This document shows, one piece after another, positions 37,223-48,762 of a DNA stretch of 64,000 bases (position 1 is its first letter; the number at the start of each line of letters is the position of its first letter). The stretch is from contig NC_083883.1 of the NCBI RefSeq assembly GCF_032452875.1, positions 55,364,698 to 55,428,697 on the forward strand, in the 5' to 3' direction. Origin of the DNA: Bos javanicus (lineage: Eukaryota > Chordata > Mammalia > Artiodactyla > Bovidae). Both the position numbers and the translations under genes were made by a program. The notes under the pieces were generated by a model. That model had not been told where the DNA came from. It worked only from the letters and a program-made list of their open reading frames with translations, and searched no databases.

Positions 37223-39182
37223 ATTTATTCATGGCCTCATATAAATGCTAAGTCCTTTTTCTTTCCTTTCTGTTGAAGGAATAAAGGGTAATCTTGAGGA
37301 ATGAAGAATCCTAGGGGTGTCTGCTAGCAGGGGAAAAGAAGGAAACAACTCATTTCTTGAACCTCCTCCTCTATGCCAAACCTGGAGCAAAGGCCTCGGT
37401 GTGCATCATCTCATTGATCCTAAAGGATCCCCATATGCCTGTGTGCATTATTACCTCCATTTTATAGAAGCTGTACCTGTTTCTTAGATCCCCCTCCATC
37501 CCCAGACCAACAATATCAGCCCCTGAATCCTCAGCAAGGAGCCTTCATTTGGGTGCCCTTGTTTACAGACACTGTACTGGTTAATTTTATGGGACATTGA
37601 TTCTGGGCATTTCTGAGATGGTGATTCTGGGAAAGATTATCATTTGAATCCACCAACTGTGTGAAGGGATCTGCCCTCACGAATGTGATGGGGTTTCATC
37701 CAATGCCTGGGGGCCTGAATGGAACAAGATACTATCTTTTCTCCCTCTTTCTCTTCTTCCCCATGAACACAGCAGCTTCTGGCTCTTGAAACTTGAGACT
37801 CTGTGGCTTACATGAGTGGTCCCCTGGTCCTCAAGACTTTAGCCTCACACTTGGAATTATATCACCGGCTTCCCCCATTTTCAACCCTGAGTACTGGCCT
37901 GAGTTATAAAACTGGATTTCCTGGTTCTCTCGCTTACAGAGCAGACCATGGGACTTCTCCATCTCTATAGCCCCTTTGAACTCATCCCCACAATAATCCC
38001 TTCTAATACATACCTACATATACAGATTGCTCTTGACCAACATGCCATGAAACTGCTCCGATCCTCTTACTCGTGGACATTTTTCTATAGTAAATATAGC
38101 ACTACCCCACCTACAGGTGCTTAAATCTCAGGGTGTGGACCAAAGGTAGGGAGAGTTGACTATGAGTTATAAGGTGTAAATAGAGGGAGTTTTTTTTTTT
38201 TTTTTTTTATGGGCTAATAATATGTGGATGATAAAACAGGCTTCCCTGATAGGAAGAGATAGTAGGTGTTACAGGAATAAAGTACATCTCTCAATGACAT
38301 AACCTAACATATAAAAGGATGCAATTTCTTAATGTGACTTAGAAATACTAAAACCAAGTGATGCACCTGTATGATTTTAGTATTAAGACAAAAGGAAATG
38401 GATGTCTTTACTGGTCAAAACTGCACACTCATGTTAGGCATGGGTTGTAAGGACAAGGGGTCCTGGCTCATCTGCATACGGATGATGCCTTCCAGAATGG
38501 AGAGTCTTGACTTGTGAAGCGAAGCCATGTCACAGCACAGAAGGAGAAACTGAGACCTATGTGGAATCACTAGGAGAACAATGAGAACCGCTCATGTCCA
38601 GGTTCACGGCCTGAATCAGCAGTGAGGACCATGTCAAGAGTCTTCGCTCCAATGGTTCATGGTGAATGAGTACGTTTTCCTTGTTGTGTGCAGTTAACCC
38701 ACTGAGCCATCACAGAAGTAAGGAGGCAAAGATGTCCCAGACAGAATAGAGAACTGGTGGGAATAATGGGGATTGAAGATCATAGACAATTCAGTTCCCT
38801 TTCTTTCAGTAACTGAAAGTAACTGAAGATTTCTGAGATGGAACAGAGAAAACAGGTCATATCAGGAAGGGCACCAGTCCATACACACCAAAGTTTTCTT
38901 TATTTCTATTTCTTTACAATCATCCACCCAGGAATGATGCCACATGTACATCCCAAGTTTGCTCTAAAAAATTAGATTCTTTTTTCTGATGCTATAAATA
39001 TATGCCCCAGAAAGTCCCATCACCTCCCCGAGTCTATATTTCTCTCTGCAATCCTGAATCTCCCACCACCTTTCCTTTTCCCATTCAAATTAAACTAATG
39101 TCTGAAGCCATAGGTGTGTTTTCACGTTAAGAAATCCCCATGTCCTAGAAGCCAGTTTCCAAGTGCCCAGAGAAAGTTTTGG
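37223..39182. other. 3' flank of copy D
   Basis: No gene. It aligns with the C flank (26460-28430) and E flank (55440-57370), including the old repeat at 37570-38050. A T20 run lies at about 38190-38209. AATAAA for copy D (minus strand) is at 38899-38904. Confidence 0.6.
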
Positions 39183-42030
39183 ATAGAGGCAACCATTAGG
39201 CAGGGGTTAGTACAGCTGTATATAATGGGCTCCACATGATCGCATATGTCATCACTATGGTATGGACAGGGACTTAGATAAATCCTGATGGTCTTGGGCT
39301 GGACTAAGTTCCTCATAATCTCCATCAGTGGAGCCTGAAGCTGGGCAAGTCTGCCTTCCAGAGGAACACCCTGAGGGCTGTAACTCTCCTGAGGGGCAGG
39401 ATACCATTCTTGCCTTAAACAGGGCAGCACAGCAGTGTGTTATAGTGTCTTCTCCATGACAGCCATGGATAGAAGGTCCCACTTAGGTTGAAGGACTTGA
39501 GATGTGAGCAGTGGCTCAGGGCAGGCAGGATGGCCTCAAACTGAAAGTCCCTGTTCCCACATTGATCTAAGTACAGTTCCTGGAGGGTGGCTGCAACTTT
39601 CTCCAACAGAACTTGGAGGAGCTCTGGATTAAAGTTGACCAACCAGACACCACTCAGATCCAGGTCTTTTAGCTGAGAGATGTTCGGGCACTGGGACAGG
39701 GGGGTCAAGTCTGATTCTGTTAGCTAGCAGTTAGTTATTCAGAGGTTTTTCAAGGTTGTCTTAGGGACTTGGGGAGAAACCAAACAATTAGTTCTTGGAA
39801 ACTGGGTGTCAGCTGTCTACAGGTGATTAGACAGATGGTTTGTTCAGGGCAAATGTTAAGTCTGACCATCTGATGAAGGTCAAAACACTGATTGCCCAGT
39901 CTCGTTCTAGGCTCAGTCCTGTCACCTTCACTATATAACTGAGTCAATTCACAGAACCTTGAAAGTTTTCTCCCTCATCTATCAAGCAGTGTACAACATG
40001 ACTCCACTTCCTTCGGAGGATGAATGAATATAATGCAATGCACTAAAATGTGTTCAGAGGAGAGGCTGACACAGCCTCAGTCAAGTGTGAACATCCCTAA
40101 TTTTTACTGCTGTGTGATTGGATGAAAAATCATTTTGGCTAAGGCTTCCTTCAGTCCACTGTTGGTTCTAGATGCCTACACATCTGGACAGGTGAGGCTC
40201 TGGGGAGATGTGTATAAAGAAGCAACTTACACGATCCCACAACATCAAGTGTGATGCCAGTCTAGAGGGGCTCACTTACATCTCTGCATCCTCTACAAAT
40301 TTTCTATCACTTTCTATTACCCTTTTCCCTCAGCTTGATTAACATCATCTCCCGAATCATGCTTTTCCCTTATATTAATTACCTCGTCTACAGCACAAGT
40401 CAATCTTTTACAGAGAGATCAATTAAGACATCCTCATTGTGGTGACAAACCTTGTGATCACAAGTTTTTCCTTAGAAATGCTCTGGTCTGATGTGTTTTC
40501 CACATGTAAAAGTCCTTGTATTTTCTATATTTTAAGTCATTTGACATAGACACCTCTATTGAAGGAAAAAGTTATCAACCTTCTAGTGACAAATCCAAAC
40601 ATTTCAGTCTATAATCTATACCTCCCTAGCAGGGTGTCCCTTTCAAGAGCTACTATGTCAGGTCAGCCCCCAACCTTGATTTGTGTGGTCATGGGGCACC
40701 ACACTCCAGGACACAGCGCCTTTGATATTCTAATGTTATGTTCAGTGTCACCCAGCCAGTGGTCCACTCTCACCTGAGCAACTGGTCCAGGCAGCCTTCA
40801 AGGAAGGAGGGAGACTCCATATGGAGATCCTCGAGGTGGCCCAGCCTCAGGAACTGAGAGGTGATTTGGACAAAGTGATACTGCTCCTGCTTCTCACAGA
40901 CAGACATGTGGATGGGGAAGAGATGGAACCTTTGTAAATTACTCACCTGGCCCAGGAAAGGAGCAAACACGGCCAGGGTGGACAGATGCCGGCTGCAATT
41001 CACATTCACCTCCTGGATACAGTCCAGCTGCATCATATTCAGGACCTTAGTGATACTTTTCATGGCATTGCAAAGATCTTCAGCTTCTTTCAGCACAAGT
41101 GTATGGATGCTTTTCTCTGCTCCACCCACCTGAAAAGGTAAGTGAGGAACTTGTCCAGGGTCCTTTTTTTCAGGGAAAGGTCTATGAAAATCCTCAGTGG
41201 AGCCACACGCTGCTTTGCCATCGACTTGGACTCAGCCACTGGTGCCCTTCATGACTTGTGCATCTGGGAGTGCTGGCTCCACCCCACATGCTCCAGAAGT
41301 TAGGGCCAAAGTCCCTCAGATCTAGCACCCATAGTTTGTACTTCCTATTAGGGAAAAAGAAGATTGGTGAGGATGCATTAAAATCCACCCAGAAAGAAGC
41401 TACAGCATAGAATCTGGCTACACGCTGCCCTCCTCTGCTGTAACTTCAGATTCCTGACTTCACAGGCTGCCTTGTCTTTTTCCCTCTCTGACTCCCTTTG
41501 CTCCATCTCCCTTTCCCCTCTTCTCCTCTCTGATACTCCACTTTTAGTAACTCTAAGCAGGACTGGGAAAAGGTAGGGAACATCCTTTCAGCTTCCAGAA
41601 GATATTTCTCTTAGTGATCCAAGGCCTCTAGGCTTCTTCACTGCCATCCTCAGATTCCGGTAGTCCATCCCTTCCCATCCACATTCCCTCACCCTAGCTG
41701 TCTCCTCCAGGACACCCAGGATTCAACCAGGTTACTCACATAAGACTTACCTGGAGCGAACCTTCTGGGCAAGCAGGTCATCAAGTGCTTCCAGTACTGC
41801 CTGTAGAGGCCCCACATGTGGCATGTCCATCAGGTTCCCTAGAGGCAGGTATATAAAGGGTCAAGCTTGCACCATGACCTTCAGGGTCTCAATGCATCTC
41901 CTATCGAAGGCTTTCCTGAAGAGAGGTGAGAAGAGCTCTGTGGGTGGAAACTCCAAAGCGGAAATGGCTGAGGCCTCACCCCTCAGCAGGCTTGTTCCTG
42001 CCAGGTCCAGGAGTCTGGATGGGCTCTGTG

Positions 42031-43747
42031 TGTTGCCAAAACTTTTCAATCTCATCTCATATTCAAAGAATTTGTTAACACAATAAACCACTCATTATAT
42101 ACAAATAAATAATACAGATATTTATTAGAGAATTATCTAGCTTACTTTCAATATACTAACATTAAAAGAAAAAAGAAATAGAAACAGCAGAGGATACATT
42201 ACCAAATTGGGTTTTAACCAACATCCAGACTTAATCAGTGCTGCGAAGTCCCCTGTCACAGCACATCTGGAGTCCCAACTGGGAAAAGGTCACAAGCAGA
42301 GCATCAGCTCCGTGGGTGAGACATCAAAATTGCAGTTCAATGTTCCTGCTTATAATCCCAGGACCGAATCATCATCAAACTGTAAGTCTGGTTTCCTGTT
42401 AATGCCGTTTGTTTTGTCTTGTAAAACTTGGAATGTTGTTAAGCCTGGGGCTTGGTTGGCCAGGCCCCCTCCAGTTCAGTTCAGTCACTCAGTCCTGTCT
42501 GACTCTTTGTGACCCATGGATTGCAGCATGCCAGTCTCCCCTGTTCATCACCAACTCCTGAAGCTTGCTCAAACTCATGTCCATTAAGTCGGTGATGCCA
42601 TCCAACCATCTCATTCTCTGTCATCGCCTTCTCTTCCTGCTTTCAATCTTTCCCGGGATCAGGGTCTTTTTCAATGAATCAGTTTGCATCAGGTGGTAAA
42701 AGTATTAGAGATTCAGCTTCAGTATCAGACCTTTCAATGAATATTCAGGACTGATTTCCTTTAGGATTGACTGGGTGAGTCTCCTTGCAGTCCAAGGGAC
42801 TCTGAAGAGTCTTCTCCCCAGCTCAAAAGCATAAATTCTTCAGTGCTCAGCTTTCTTTCTATAGTCCAACTCTCACATCCATACATGACTAGGAAAAACC
42901 ATAGCTTTGACCACATGGGCCTTTGTTGGCATAGTAATGTCTCTGCTTTTTAATATGCTGTCTAGGTTGGTCAGAGCTTTTCTTCCAAGGGGCAAGTGTC
43001 TTTTAATTTCATGGCTGCAGTCACCATTTGCAGTGATCTTGGAGCCCCCAAAAATAAAGTTTCTCACTGTTTCCACTGTTTCTCCATTTATCATGAAGTG
43101 ATGGGACCAGATGCCATGATCTTAGTTATTTGAATGTTGAGCTTTAAGCCAACTTTTTCACTCTCCTCTTTCACTTTCATCAAGAGGCTCTTTAGCTCTT
43201 CATTTTCTGCCATAAGGGTGGAGTCATCTGCATATCTGAGGTTATTGATTATTTCTCCCAGCTATCTTGATTCCAGCTTGTGCTTTATCCAGCCTGGCAT
43301 TTCACATAGTATAGTCTGCATATAAATTAAACGAGCAGGGTGACAATATACAAGCTTGATGTACTCCTTTCTTGATTTGGAACCCGTCTGCTGTTCCATG
43401 TCCTGTTCTAACTGTTGCTTCTTGACCTGCATACAGATTTCTCAGGAGGCAGGTAAGGTGGTCTGGTATTCCCATCTCTTGAAGAATTTTCCACAGTTTG
43501 TTGTGATCCACACAAAGGCTTTGGCATAGTCAATAAAGCAGAAGTAGATGTTTTTCTGGAACTCTCTTGATTTTTCGATGATTTATAGTGTTGCAAGTCT
43601 TGCCATCACAGCAGGCAGTCACTCCCAGTCACTCCCAGTCAGGGCAGTGCCCAGGCAGGTTAGAAGCAAAGTCAGAGGCCTGCTCTGCTCTTTTGCCTCT
43701 GAAGCCTGAAGAAGACTACGTCTATTTTATTTCCCTAACATTCCACA
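42031..43747 (-). mobile_element. Solo LTR in exon 2 of copy D, split by BovB
   Basis: On the minus strand it begins TGTGGAATGTTAGGGAAATA and ends AAAAGTTTTGGCAACA, the TG...CA ends of an LTR, with an AATAAATATCTG poly(A)-type signal near the 3' part. Without the nested BovB it is about 600 bp. No internal retroviral genes. No clear target-site duplication. Confidence 0.65.
42472..43590 (-). mobile_element. BovB LINE nested in LTR
   Basis: Antisense copy from the 3' end (TTCAGTTCAGTCACTCAGTC) to the FIDYAKAFD region, which is truncated near TTTGATTTTTCGATGAT. The YADD site lies near 43220. Several frameshifts. Confidence 0.92.
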
Positions 43748-43778
43748 AACTCATCCTGACTCTGTTCCAAAAGGAATC

Positions 43779-44592
43779 ATGTGGAACCTACCAGGGAACA
43801 GGGCAACCATTTCCAGCCAAGAATGAGCACACCTTAGGCTTTCCTAAGGAATCCACTCAAGGCCAAGGTCACTGCTCTTGCAAAGGTAGAAGTGAGGCAC
43901 TTAACCCATATTACACTGTGGGCTCAGGAGGCACAAATGATACCTCTTTTCCTACTGGATTTGGAACAAGCATCTCACAAGTACAGATGAGGAAAAAGGC
44001 AACAACTAGCTCATTCAGGTCCATCCACTGCTTTGCTTAATTTATGTCTCATCTGGAAGTGAGTACCGAGGACCCTGAAAGCTCACTCCAATTTTTACTT
44101 ATTTTATTTGTATTTATTTTTATTGTTTAAAAAAAACAAAAGATTTTTATAGGGCTCCATGACTTACAGCCCTAAATCTATGGGAAGAGGAGGGTCATGC
44201 CGATCAACACAGCCTCTATCTTTAGTTACCGCCGTTAAAGTTATTGATAAAAAATGAAAAATATACACCTAACTTGAATTATATTTATGTACAAGAATCA
44301 TTTTAAATGTTAATAAATAAAACACAAACAGATGGTTTTCATTTAAAATATCTAATTAGTCAGGACATTTAAAAGTGATATCAGGCAAAGCACAAATTTA
44401 AATGTTTGGGATTCAGGCAAAACTACACTGAGAAGCAAAACAATACCTGAAACATGGTCATCTGAAAGAAGTAATTTTAAAAAACTTTCCCTGCCATCCA
44501 GAGATACATGCCACTCTTCAAAATTAGCTAACCATGGTTTTAAAAAAAAAGCAGGGGGGGGGTGGTGTCCTTATATGAGGTTGGAAACTTAC
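43779..44592 (-). other. Intron 1 of copy D
   Basis: No gene. It aligns with 61330-62060 in copy E. The 150-codon ORF across 43588-44040 spans the LTR/exon junction and is not conserved. Confidence 0.55.
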
Positions 44593-44724
44593 TGCTCTGA
44601 TGTGGCTGGTGGGATGCTCAGACCTCAGACCTCAGACCTCAGACCTCAGACCCTGTGAAAACCTAGCAGTATCTCCAGAGCCAGAAAATTCTGCACTTCT
44701 TTTCCAGTTCTGGAGATTTTTATA
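44593..44724 (-). promoter_or_regulatory. Promoter and exon 1 of copy D
   Basis: TATA box CTATAAAA at 44724-44717. The predicted start is near 44690. Exon 1 ends at 44593 with the perfect donor CA/GTAAGT. The layout matches copy E. Confidence 0.6.
44617..44651. repeat. (CTCAGAC)5 tandem repeat in exon 1 of copy D
   Basis: Five exact 7-base units. Copy E has about two and copy B about one and a half at the same place. Confidence 0.95.
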
Positions 44725-46744
44725 GGTTTTCCTAATCCCATCACCCCTCTATTCCACTACTAACTCAATCATAAAGGGATACTTGATTAGATTGTGGAGT
44801 GATCATTGAATTGATTCTGATTGAATCTTCATTTTTTCCCCGGTTGATTGAATCAGGTATACATGCAGGAAGCAGAAAGATGGCAGGGGAATTAAGGACT
44901 CATTGATTCACTGCATAAATATCGTTTGAATTCTATCAATATTCATAGTTATATTCCTGAATATGATTTAAAAAAAAGAAGTTATTGGGTTTTGACATTG
45001 GACAGAAAAATTCCAAAGTTGAAAGTTTCATTGTTGGGGGGACTTTGGCCACATCAGAATTATCAAATGTTCCTGAATGAAAACAGCCTCATGTAAGCAG
45101 TGGGATGTGCCAAAAGAAACAAAATACAGGGTTCCCTGTATCGACTTGTCACTCGGTATTACGTAGGAAACACAGGAGACTGTGATATTCTTCAGGCAGC
45201 AAGGAAAGAGCTTCTGGGGCTTGGTTGGTCTTCCAGCCTTAAGCCAAGCCTTCTCTTAAGGTGGACAGGTCAAAATCTATGTAAAGAAGGAAGAGTGGGT
45301 CAGGACAGTTTGGAGCTGGGCATTTCAAAAGGGACCATGTGAATGATTGCAACAGTATAAAACAAATGTGTGTGTGTGTGTGTTTAATGAAGGGGGGAGA
45401 TTAAAGACATTTTCTGGGTGACATTTAGAAAATAAAACATAATATCTCAGCACAGACAGTGTTTCCCTAGATGGTGTTTCTTCCCAGAAATTTGAGATCA
45501 GCACAGCACACAGCATGAAAAGACTAAGTCTAAGAATGTGAAAAAAGGTGAGGTGTGAGTCATGGGACCAGACGTTTCCAACACTTAGAAGCACCAAAGT
45601 TGGGCACTGTGAGCTCTTTGGGAACTTGAAGTCAGGAAGAAAAAAATGTGAGTTAGTCTCAAATAACCCTGTCATCCTGGGGAAGGTGCTACCAGTAGAG
45701 GTTTTCTTTAAGATTTTTTTTCTCACTAAGGACACTTTCTAGAAACAGTCCCAGCCATTTTCAAGGGGTCTTGGAAGCCAAACCATAATCCTACTGGCCC
45801 CTTACCAAGTGTATTTAGATAATAACTGTTTCCTACATCTTAGCTGAGTTCGACACAGATTCTGAACAATGTGATGCCATTAGGCATAGGAATAAATTTC
45901 TATTTTCTCTTCATAAATACCAACACCTTTCCTACACTAAATTCAGAAGCTCTATTTGGTATTTAATATTCTACCACTTTCAGGGATTACTTCCAGTTTG
46001 GGCTGCATCACAAAGAAGTTCTTTTTGAAGTTTAGGATGACACATAAAGGATGACCCTGTCTTATCTTCAAGAAATTTCTATGCCTTTCTCCAACCCCTC
46101 TTACTTGATGCCCATACAATTCTTTTATACCACTAGTAACCAAGGTGAAGACTCTTTGAAAGGTCCTCTCACTTGGTCACTTTGCAGACGATCTCTTTCA
46201 CCACATTCCTCCCATGGGTATAAGTGGCCTTTACATGAAGTAGGATTAAACTTGATTTTATTTGATAGATATTTTAAATCCTAGGTCATCAATCCCTTTC
46301 ATTAATGACCTGCAATCGGGTTAGATTGGCAATAATGTTAATCATAAACATCTCTGTTTTTTGAAGACAAACTCGGTCAGCAATGGTATAGGCACTTTTT
46401 ATTCTTTACTAAAATGTAAATATCACTACTATTTCTCCCATTCTTAGGCTGGTGAACCAAGGTCTTTGCCAAGTAAAGGAATCTGCCCATTTCCAAGTAG
46501 TGAAAAATTAGCTGAAGGGATGAGAAATACCCCTCCAATTGTCAGGCAACCTAAATGTTGGAAAGGGCTGATTGTGAGACTTCACCTGACATTAGTGGAA
46601 GTGTGAAAACTTCAGAATCTAAGCTGGGGATGTTCCTGTGGGATCACAGTTACCATGAGATCAAAAAGAATATTGTTTTAAAGTGGGAAGTTGAAACTAA
46701 TTTTCTGAAAGAAAGAAAGAAAAAAAAAAAAAAACCTCGAGGGC
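44725..46744. other. 5' flank of copy D
   Basis: No gene. It aligns with the E flank (62180-64000) and from 45600 with the A flank (4620-5160). A (TG)n tract lies at about 45366-45383. Confidence 0.6.
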
Positions 46745-47310
46745 CAATATGGAAGCTACAAAAGTGGCCAGACTCCAAGTGAGTCCTTCTTGGATTTTTC
46801 AGAATCTGGGAGATACATGGAAGAACACTTCTCGCCTGAGCAGTAATCAGCTGAGGGTGTTTTGTCCAAGGAAAATCAGAGACAGACACAGGTATAAGAG
46901 ACGACATCAAATATTAGTTAGGATGATGACAATAGAGACAAGGATACCCTAGCACTTCGTGTCATCCAAATTCAACAGATACAAGTGGTAGGAACTCAAG
47001 GAGCAGTGTATTTCCTGGCTGGTAAATTCCTAAGAGAAGACATCAGGTCTGCAAAGGATATTGGCTGAACCAACCTAATAGATGTTTTGCTGAGTGCAGC
47101 CCATCTGGACCAGATATTAATAGTGGGCAGTAAGGAATTCTGATCAGATTCTTAGAGTGATCAGATATCAAGAGTGGGATTTCTCGCTGAACTGACTTAG
47201 AATTCTTATTCAAACTGATTTTTATAAGGAAGCTCTCAGATAATTCTAGGAGAAGGTCCATGAGCCTGAAAAAATTTTAGTCAAACAAAGAATGTTTCCC
47301 CTGCTTCACT
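46745..47310. repeat. Low-copy repeat block, long copy
   Basis: Paralogue of 35030-35600, preceded by an A-run (46720-46735). Confidence 0.6.
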
Positions 47311-47616
47311 TCTGTAACCCAGTGAACAGGTTCATCTAGAGGGGATTCAATAGACATTCTCTCTCAGTTTCACTTGTGGTCATCTCCTAAGCTTTTCCTT
47401 GTGGACAAATATTTCAGTTGCCATTTCAGTAAACAAAGGCTGTTGCAGCCAAAAGGCCATTATCCACTGCAGCCACCCTCCCCCCTAGATAGTGCGCTGA
47501 GGGAAATTCAAGGAGGAGAAAAGTAGATGGTGTCCTGTGGAGGTTAAGATGCATATCATATGGATGACTTCAATAAGCCCAGACTCTTGCCTCTTTCCAT
47601 ACATAAAAAGGCATGA
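47311..47616. other. Duplicated flank, matches 17809-18154
   Basis: No gene. Confidence 0.65.
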
Positions 47617-47912
47617 AAAGGAACTTCCTCAGTGGTCCAGTGGCTAAGAATCCACCTGCCAGTGCAAGGGACATAGGTTGAATCCCTGGTCTGGAAAGAT
47701 CCCACATGCTGTGGAGGAACTAAACATATGTCCCACAACTACTGAGCACTCAGCTAGAGCCTGGGAGCCATGACTACTGAAGCCCACATGCCCTGGAGCC
47801 CATGTTCTGCAATGAGAGAAGCGATCAAAATAAGAAGCCAACGCACTTCAACTAGAGAGAAACACCTGCTTGCCAGAAGAAGAGAAAAGCTGTGCTCAGC
47901 AAGGAAGAAAAA
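47617..47912 (+). mobile_element. CHR-2 SINE, intact empty-site paralogue
   Basis: Same insertion as the split SINE at 18155-25093. The L1 target AAGAATCCACCTGCC is present once, at 47646-47660, continuing directly into AGTGCAAGGG. Confidence 0.9.
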
Positions 47913-48334
47913 ATAAGTAAGTTCAGTATCAGTACAGACAAAATAAGTAAAAAAATAAAAGTATAAAAATGAAAAAATAATTTTAAAATGTGTGAAAATC
48001 ATTAATTTGAGATATATCATTTTAATCATAGGCAGTGATCTTTCAATGTTTTCTGAATGTTTTTTCAGCAAATGATCTTAGGTACTCTGGCTCCCCCTTA
48101 AATTTCTGAACAATTCTAATCTTCTGTAACCAAATAAAACATATTTCTCATGTCTGAGGTTGTGCGTTTTTTTGTCATATGACATGCTCTTCCAAGACCT
48201 TTTCTCAACCCACAGCATCCTGTACCCACTCATCTGAGTTCCAGGAATTAGATGGAAACTGTCAACTAAAACATTAGTCACCACCTGAAAGTAGAGAATT
48301 ATTTTATTTGGCGGGAATACTTATGACCCAAGCC
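47913..48334. other. Duplicated flank, matches 25094-25520
   Basis: No gene. The end carries the first bases of the LTR-like element that is whole at 25505-25880. Confidence 0.6.
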
Positions 48335-48508
48335 TGGGCTTCCATGGTGGCTCAGACGGTAAAGAATCTGCCTGCAATGAGGGAGAACTGGGTTTGATCC
48401 CTGGGTTAGGAAGATACTCTGAAGAAGGAAATGGCAACCCACTCCAATATTCTTGCCTAGAGAATTAAAAGGACAAAGGAACCTTGCGGGCTACAGTCCA
48501 TGGGTAAA
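48335..48508 (+). mobile_element. Bov-tA SINE
   Basis: GGCTTCCATGGTGGCTCAGA ... GGAAATGGCAACCCACTCCA ... GGGCTACAGTCCATGGG. Confidence 0.88.
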
Positions 48509-48762
48509 ATAAGAAGCCTGGGTAAAATAAGAACCTTCCAGAACCCAAGCACCACACCCAGAGAGCTGGAGAATTCAGGTTTATTACGCTGGAGGGCCCA
48601 GAAGTGTTAACACTTACAGCTCTGGGCCCTGATCAAAGGGGTTACAAAGTTTTATCTGGTGGATCCCTGTATTACCAGAAGGAAAGGAGCCATTGGCCAG
48701 GAAAACACTTTGTTGTGTACAGAACAATTATGAATTGCCCTCTTTTAAGATGAACTTTAGCG

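Larger units (their letters stand above)
39183..43778 (-). pseudogene. PRAME-like pseudogene, copy D
   Basis: Exons by homology: 43778-43748 plus 42030-41751 (exon 2, split by an LTR), 41344-40774 and 39767-39183. The start ATG survives at 43754-43752 but the LTR at 42031-43747 separates it from the rest of exon 2. The exon 2 acceptor reads AT, not AG. A TGA at 41863-41861 replaces the Trp of the conserved QTWPF segment. Exon 3 shifts frame after FWSMWGG but then keeps the clean stretch to FLEGCLDQLLR (41129-40774). The last exon begins with two stops (KNL-stop, TNC-stop) and shifts frame where others have CGNLLS. Clearly dead, though its promoter and first exon look conserved. Confidence 0.92.

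Noticed and set aside
43588..44040. 150-codon plus-strand ORF
   Set aside because: It runs across an LTR, the broken exon 2 of copy D in antisense, and intron 1; an artefact of the insertion.
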